7,638 nucleotides of DNA, taken from CAKSHP01 sp045590935. Lineage in GTDB: Bacteria; Bacillota; Clostridia; UBA1381; UMGS1253. Position 1 is the first letter of the stretch. Each line of letters starts with the position of its first letter. Location: NCBI GenBank assembly GCA_045590935.1, contig JAZNSA010000060.1, positions 1 to 7,638 on the forward strand, given 5' to 3'. Both the position numbers and the translations under genes were made by a program. The notes under the pieces were generated by a model. It worked only from the letters and a program-made list of their open reading frames with translations. It did not search any database and had not been told where the DNA came from. Below are positions 5,717 through 7,638 of the stretch, one piece after another.

Positions 5717-6703
5717 TTACTGCATTTCCCGTCCTCTTAAATCGCTTCCCGTAAAGCGAATAATAGAAAAATATTGCATAATTCTTGAATGTATACGTTC
5801 ACTATATGTTTTTGAAATTTCCTTCAAATTATAATTAGTGCTTATAATAGTCTTTTTTCCCAGCAAAATCCTATCGTTTAAAAGTTCAAACAAAAATGAA
5901 ATCATCTGCATATTTGTAGCCTCCGCTCCCAAATCATCAATTATAAGCAAGTCGCATTTTTTTAGTCTTTCAAAATCCTCTCTCGCCTCTTTTGCATCGA
6001 CACGATTAAAAACATAATCCATATAGTAATTAAACATTGATACAGCACTTTGGTATACAACATTCTTCCCATCATCAATAAGCTTTTTTGCTATGCAGGT
6101 AGATAAAAATGTTTTGCCAAGTCCCGCCGCACCATACAATAACAAGCTATCGCTTCTATTATCGAACTCATCTGCGTATCTTTTGCAAAATTCAAAGTTT
6201 TCTTTCGCAAGCTTTCTTTGCGACTTTTCTCCGTTTACGTCAGTATCCGAAAACAGATACTCATTAAATTTTTCAAACGTCTGCGTTTTTATAAGAATTG
6301 CAAGATTTGACTCGCTATATGCCGCTTCTCTTAACCTTGCCTTATAGCACTCGCACTCCTCTCCGTTTAAAATTCCCGTATCCTCGCACCTTGCGCAATT
6401 GTATTTCATATCCGTATAATCGCTTGAAAATCCAGCAAGACGAAGCTCTGACACACGCTCCTTTTTAAGCTCTAAAAGCTTTTCTTTAACCATTTTCAAA
6501 AACTCATCTGCTCTGCTCGGCTCAGACAAAATCAGTTGCACCATTTCGTTTCCCATTTTTGAAATTTCTCTGTCAACCTCGGCAACCTGCGGTACTTTTT
6601 TATATACTTCATCAAGCCTTTCATTTCTAAGCCTTATTTGCTCAAGCTTTCTCTTTTCAAATTCAGTTTTAACTTTTTCATAAACGCTTGCTTCGTATCC
6701 CAT
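5717..6703 (-). CDS. DnaI/DnaC-type replicative helicase loader (AAA+ ATPase)
   Basis: The product is a 328-residue cytoplasmic protein from the preferred ATG. Residues about 5–95 form a charged, coiled-coil-like N-terminal region. A zinc-binding cluster follows with Cys103, Cys106, Cys117 and Cys119 (CARCEDTG…CEC). The AAA+ core has Walker A GAAGLGKT (191–198), Walker B LLIIDDLG (252–259), sensor 1 STN (288–290), and ERIHSR (302–307) with arginines placed as an arginine finger. This is the layout of DnaI and clostridial DnaC-like loaders, which place the replicative helicase on DNA at origins and restart sites using ATP. The gene begins 29 bases after the DnaD-domain gene and shares its terminator. 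A TTG at 6721 could extend it by six residues, but the ribosome site fits the ATG at 6703 better. DnaI or DnaC would both be used as names, so no symbol is given. Confidence 0.9.
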   Translation of the reverse strand: MGYEASVYEKVKTEFEKRKLEQIRLRNERLDEVYKKVPQVAEVDREISKMGNEMVQLILSEPSRADEFLKMVKEKLLELKKERVSELRLAGFSSDYTDMKYNCARCEDTGILNGEECECYKARLREAAYSESNLAILIKTQTFEKFNEYLFSDTDVNGEKSQRKLAKENFEFCKRYADEFDNRSDSLLLYGAAGLGKTFLSTCIAKKLIDDGKNVVYQSAVSMFNYYMDYVFNRVDAKEAREDFERLKKCDLLIIDDLGAEATNMQMISFLFELLNDRILLGKKTIISTNYNLKEISKTYSERIHSRIMQYFSIIRFTGSDLRGREMQ

Positions 6704-6712
6704 CCGTATCAA

Positions 6713-6718
6713 TCCTTT
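6713..6718 (-). promoter_or_regulatory. Ribosome binding site that decides the helicase-loader start
   Basis: AAAGGA on the minus strand ends 9 bases before the ATG at 6703. The alternative TTG start at 6721 would place this site inside the coding sequence, so the ATG is preferred. Confidence 0.6.
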
Positions 6719-6732
6719 CAAGCTAATCTATA

Positions 6733-7638
6733 TCAGCTTTTTTTTAGACTCTCTTCCAATTTCTTTCTTGCATTTTCTTCTATTTTTTCAAAATCATATC
6801 TTCCCGAATCAAAAATTTCATATCCGTTTCTTTGGTCTTTTTGCTTATACTTAGGTTTGTTTCTTGCCTCATTAGCTGCTTTATTTTTTTTGCTTACGCT
6901 TTCCTTTGCTTTTTCAGGCGTTTTAATTCCTTCCTCATTCCACGCAATAAGCACAGTATTCATATACGGCAAAGACAGCTTTCCAATTTTAGAAACGCAA
7001 TAATCAAATGCATACTCAACAAGCTGCTTTGAAAATCCAAATTCATACCACGAATCAATATACTTTTGCTCAGTTGGAGTATAATTTCTCTGCTCAATTC
7101 CAAATATCTTTTTAATAGCGTAGCCAAACTTGCTTTTTTTGCTTTGGCGCATAATATATTCATCCGCCATTTCACAGCTCGTTATTCCCATTTTATTCCA
7201 CGAAATTGCAACCTTTTCAACATATCGCAAATCCTTTTTTCCAAGCTCTGCGCAATACTCAAGCAGACGCATTATAAGCTCAGGCGACATAGACAGCCAA
7301 TCATATAAGCCATACAGTATAATAGTTGAGTTTGTAGACGGCATTTTTCCTAATATTTTTTGGGCAGTAACCAAAAGCATTTGCAAATCATCGCTTTCAG
7401 CAATAATATCCAAAACCGCATCTGTATCATACGACGGCGCAACATCGTCAGTTTCCTTTTCCTCACTCTTGAATTCAATTTTTCCCCCATTTTCCCTCAA
7501 AAGCCCAAGCTCCGCAAAAAAGCTGAGTGCTCCGCTTACAGTTGATTGTTCAACAGCTAAAACATCTGCAATTTTTTTATTATTAAGCCCCTGTCCCTCT
7601 GTCAGGAATTTAGCATATATGTAAATTTTCAAATAGTC
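6733..7638 (-). CDS. DnaD-domain primosome protein, 5' end cut by the window edge
   Basis: 301 residues are visible and the frame is open to the last base (Asp-Tyr-Leu-Lys-Ile-Tyr…), so the true start lies outside. The first ~50 visible residues are a winged-helix segment of the DnaD/DnaB DDBH1 type: LKIYIYAKFL, then LNNKKIADVLAVEQSTVSGAL and FFAELGLL. An acidic linker (~56–75) leads to two DnaB_2/DDBH2 helical domains at about 85–165 and 170–248. Each carries the family's Y-x(3)-V-x(2)-(S/A)-W-N signature: YVEKVAISWNKMGI and YMNTVLIAWNEEGI. The Lys/Arg-rich tail ends with a YDFEKIEENARKKL helix. Such proteins remodel DNA and recruit the helicase loader, which is encoded immediately downstream and supports a shared primosome role. 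A start at the TTG at 7632 is unlikely, because it would cut into the winged helix. Confidence 0.88.
   Translation of the reverse strand, partial: DYLKIYIYAKFLTEGQGLNNKKIADVLAVEQSTVSGALSFFAELGLLRENGGKIEFKSEEKETDDVAPSYDTDAVLDIIAESDDLQMLLVTAQKILGKMPSTNSTIILYGLYDWLSMSPELIMRLLEYCAELGKKDLRYVEKVAISWNKMGITSCEMADEYIMRQSKKSKFGYAIKKIFGIEQRNYTPTEQKYIDSWYEFGFSKQLVEYAFDYCVSKIGKLSLPYMNTVLIAWNEEGIKTPEKAKESVSKKNKAANEARNKPKYKQKDQRNGYEIFDSGRYDFEKIEENARKKLEESLKKS

Noticed and set aside
6719..6721. TTG at 6721 as the start of the helicase loader.
   Set aside because: The AAAGGA ribosome site lies downstream of it at correct spacing for the ATG at 6703.
7130..7624. A 164-codon open frame on the plus strand.
   Set aside because: It runs antisense to the DnaD-domain gene, has a Ser/Ile-rich composition typical of reverse-strand reading, and shows no recognisable domain or ribosome site.
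7630..7632. TTG at 7632 as the start of the DnaD-domain gene.
   Set aside because: The frame continues through the window edge, and starting there would remove the beginning of the winged-helix domain.

Overview
The window is AT-rich DNA from a spore-forming, Gram-positive anaerobe of the Clostridia (Firmicutes/Bacillota). The evidence is a DnaD-type primosome protein next to a DnaI/DnaC-type helicase loader, a SleC-like spore cortex-lytic gene group, a DUF421–DUF4363 membrane pair, strong AGGAGG-type ribosome binding sites, and palindromic intergenic repeats of a kind common in clostridial genomes. No genus can be assigned by reading alone. All homology calls are pattern recognition by eye, without a database search.

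Left part (1–2705, all minus strand). From right to left these are a 485-residue membrane protein (1242–2699), a DUF421/YetF-like membrane protein (505–1176) and a DUF4363 protein (116–496). At the left edge a good promoter and the first 11 codons of another gene point out of the window. The 485-residue protein is the most unusual object here. It keeps the transmembrane layout and several sequence landmarks of a P2-type cation-pumping ATPase, but it has no actuator domain, a much shortened cytoplasmic loop, and every catalytic signature is eroded. It looks like a P-type ATPase pseudoenzyme.

Middle (2849–5410, plus strand). This three-gene operon is transcribed divergently from the pseudo-ATPase. 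It encodes a stand-alone domain like the SleC propeptide, a SpoIID-like catalytic domain followed by three peptidoglycan-binding repeats, and a translationally coupled protein with two further repeats of the same type. Together they look like a SleC cortex-lytic enzyme distributed over three polypeptides. This suggests a role in spore cortex assembly or germination.

Intergenic region 5411–5716 holds no gene. It contains a 34-nt near-perfect palindrome, a second GC-rich hairpin cluster followed by a T-run, and the terminator of the right-hand operon.

Right part (5717–7638, minus strand). A DnaD-domain primosome protein, whose 5' end is cut by the window edge, is followed by its AAA+ helicase-loader partner. 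This is a conventional replication-initiation pair.

The sporulation theme (SleC-like operon, DUF421 pair, sporulation-like promoter matches) makes a spore membrane role for the pseudo-ATPase attractive, but that is inference from position.
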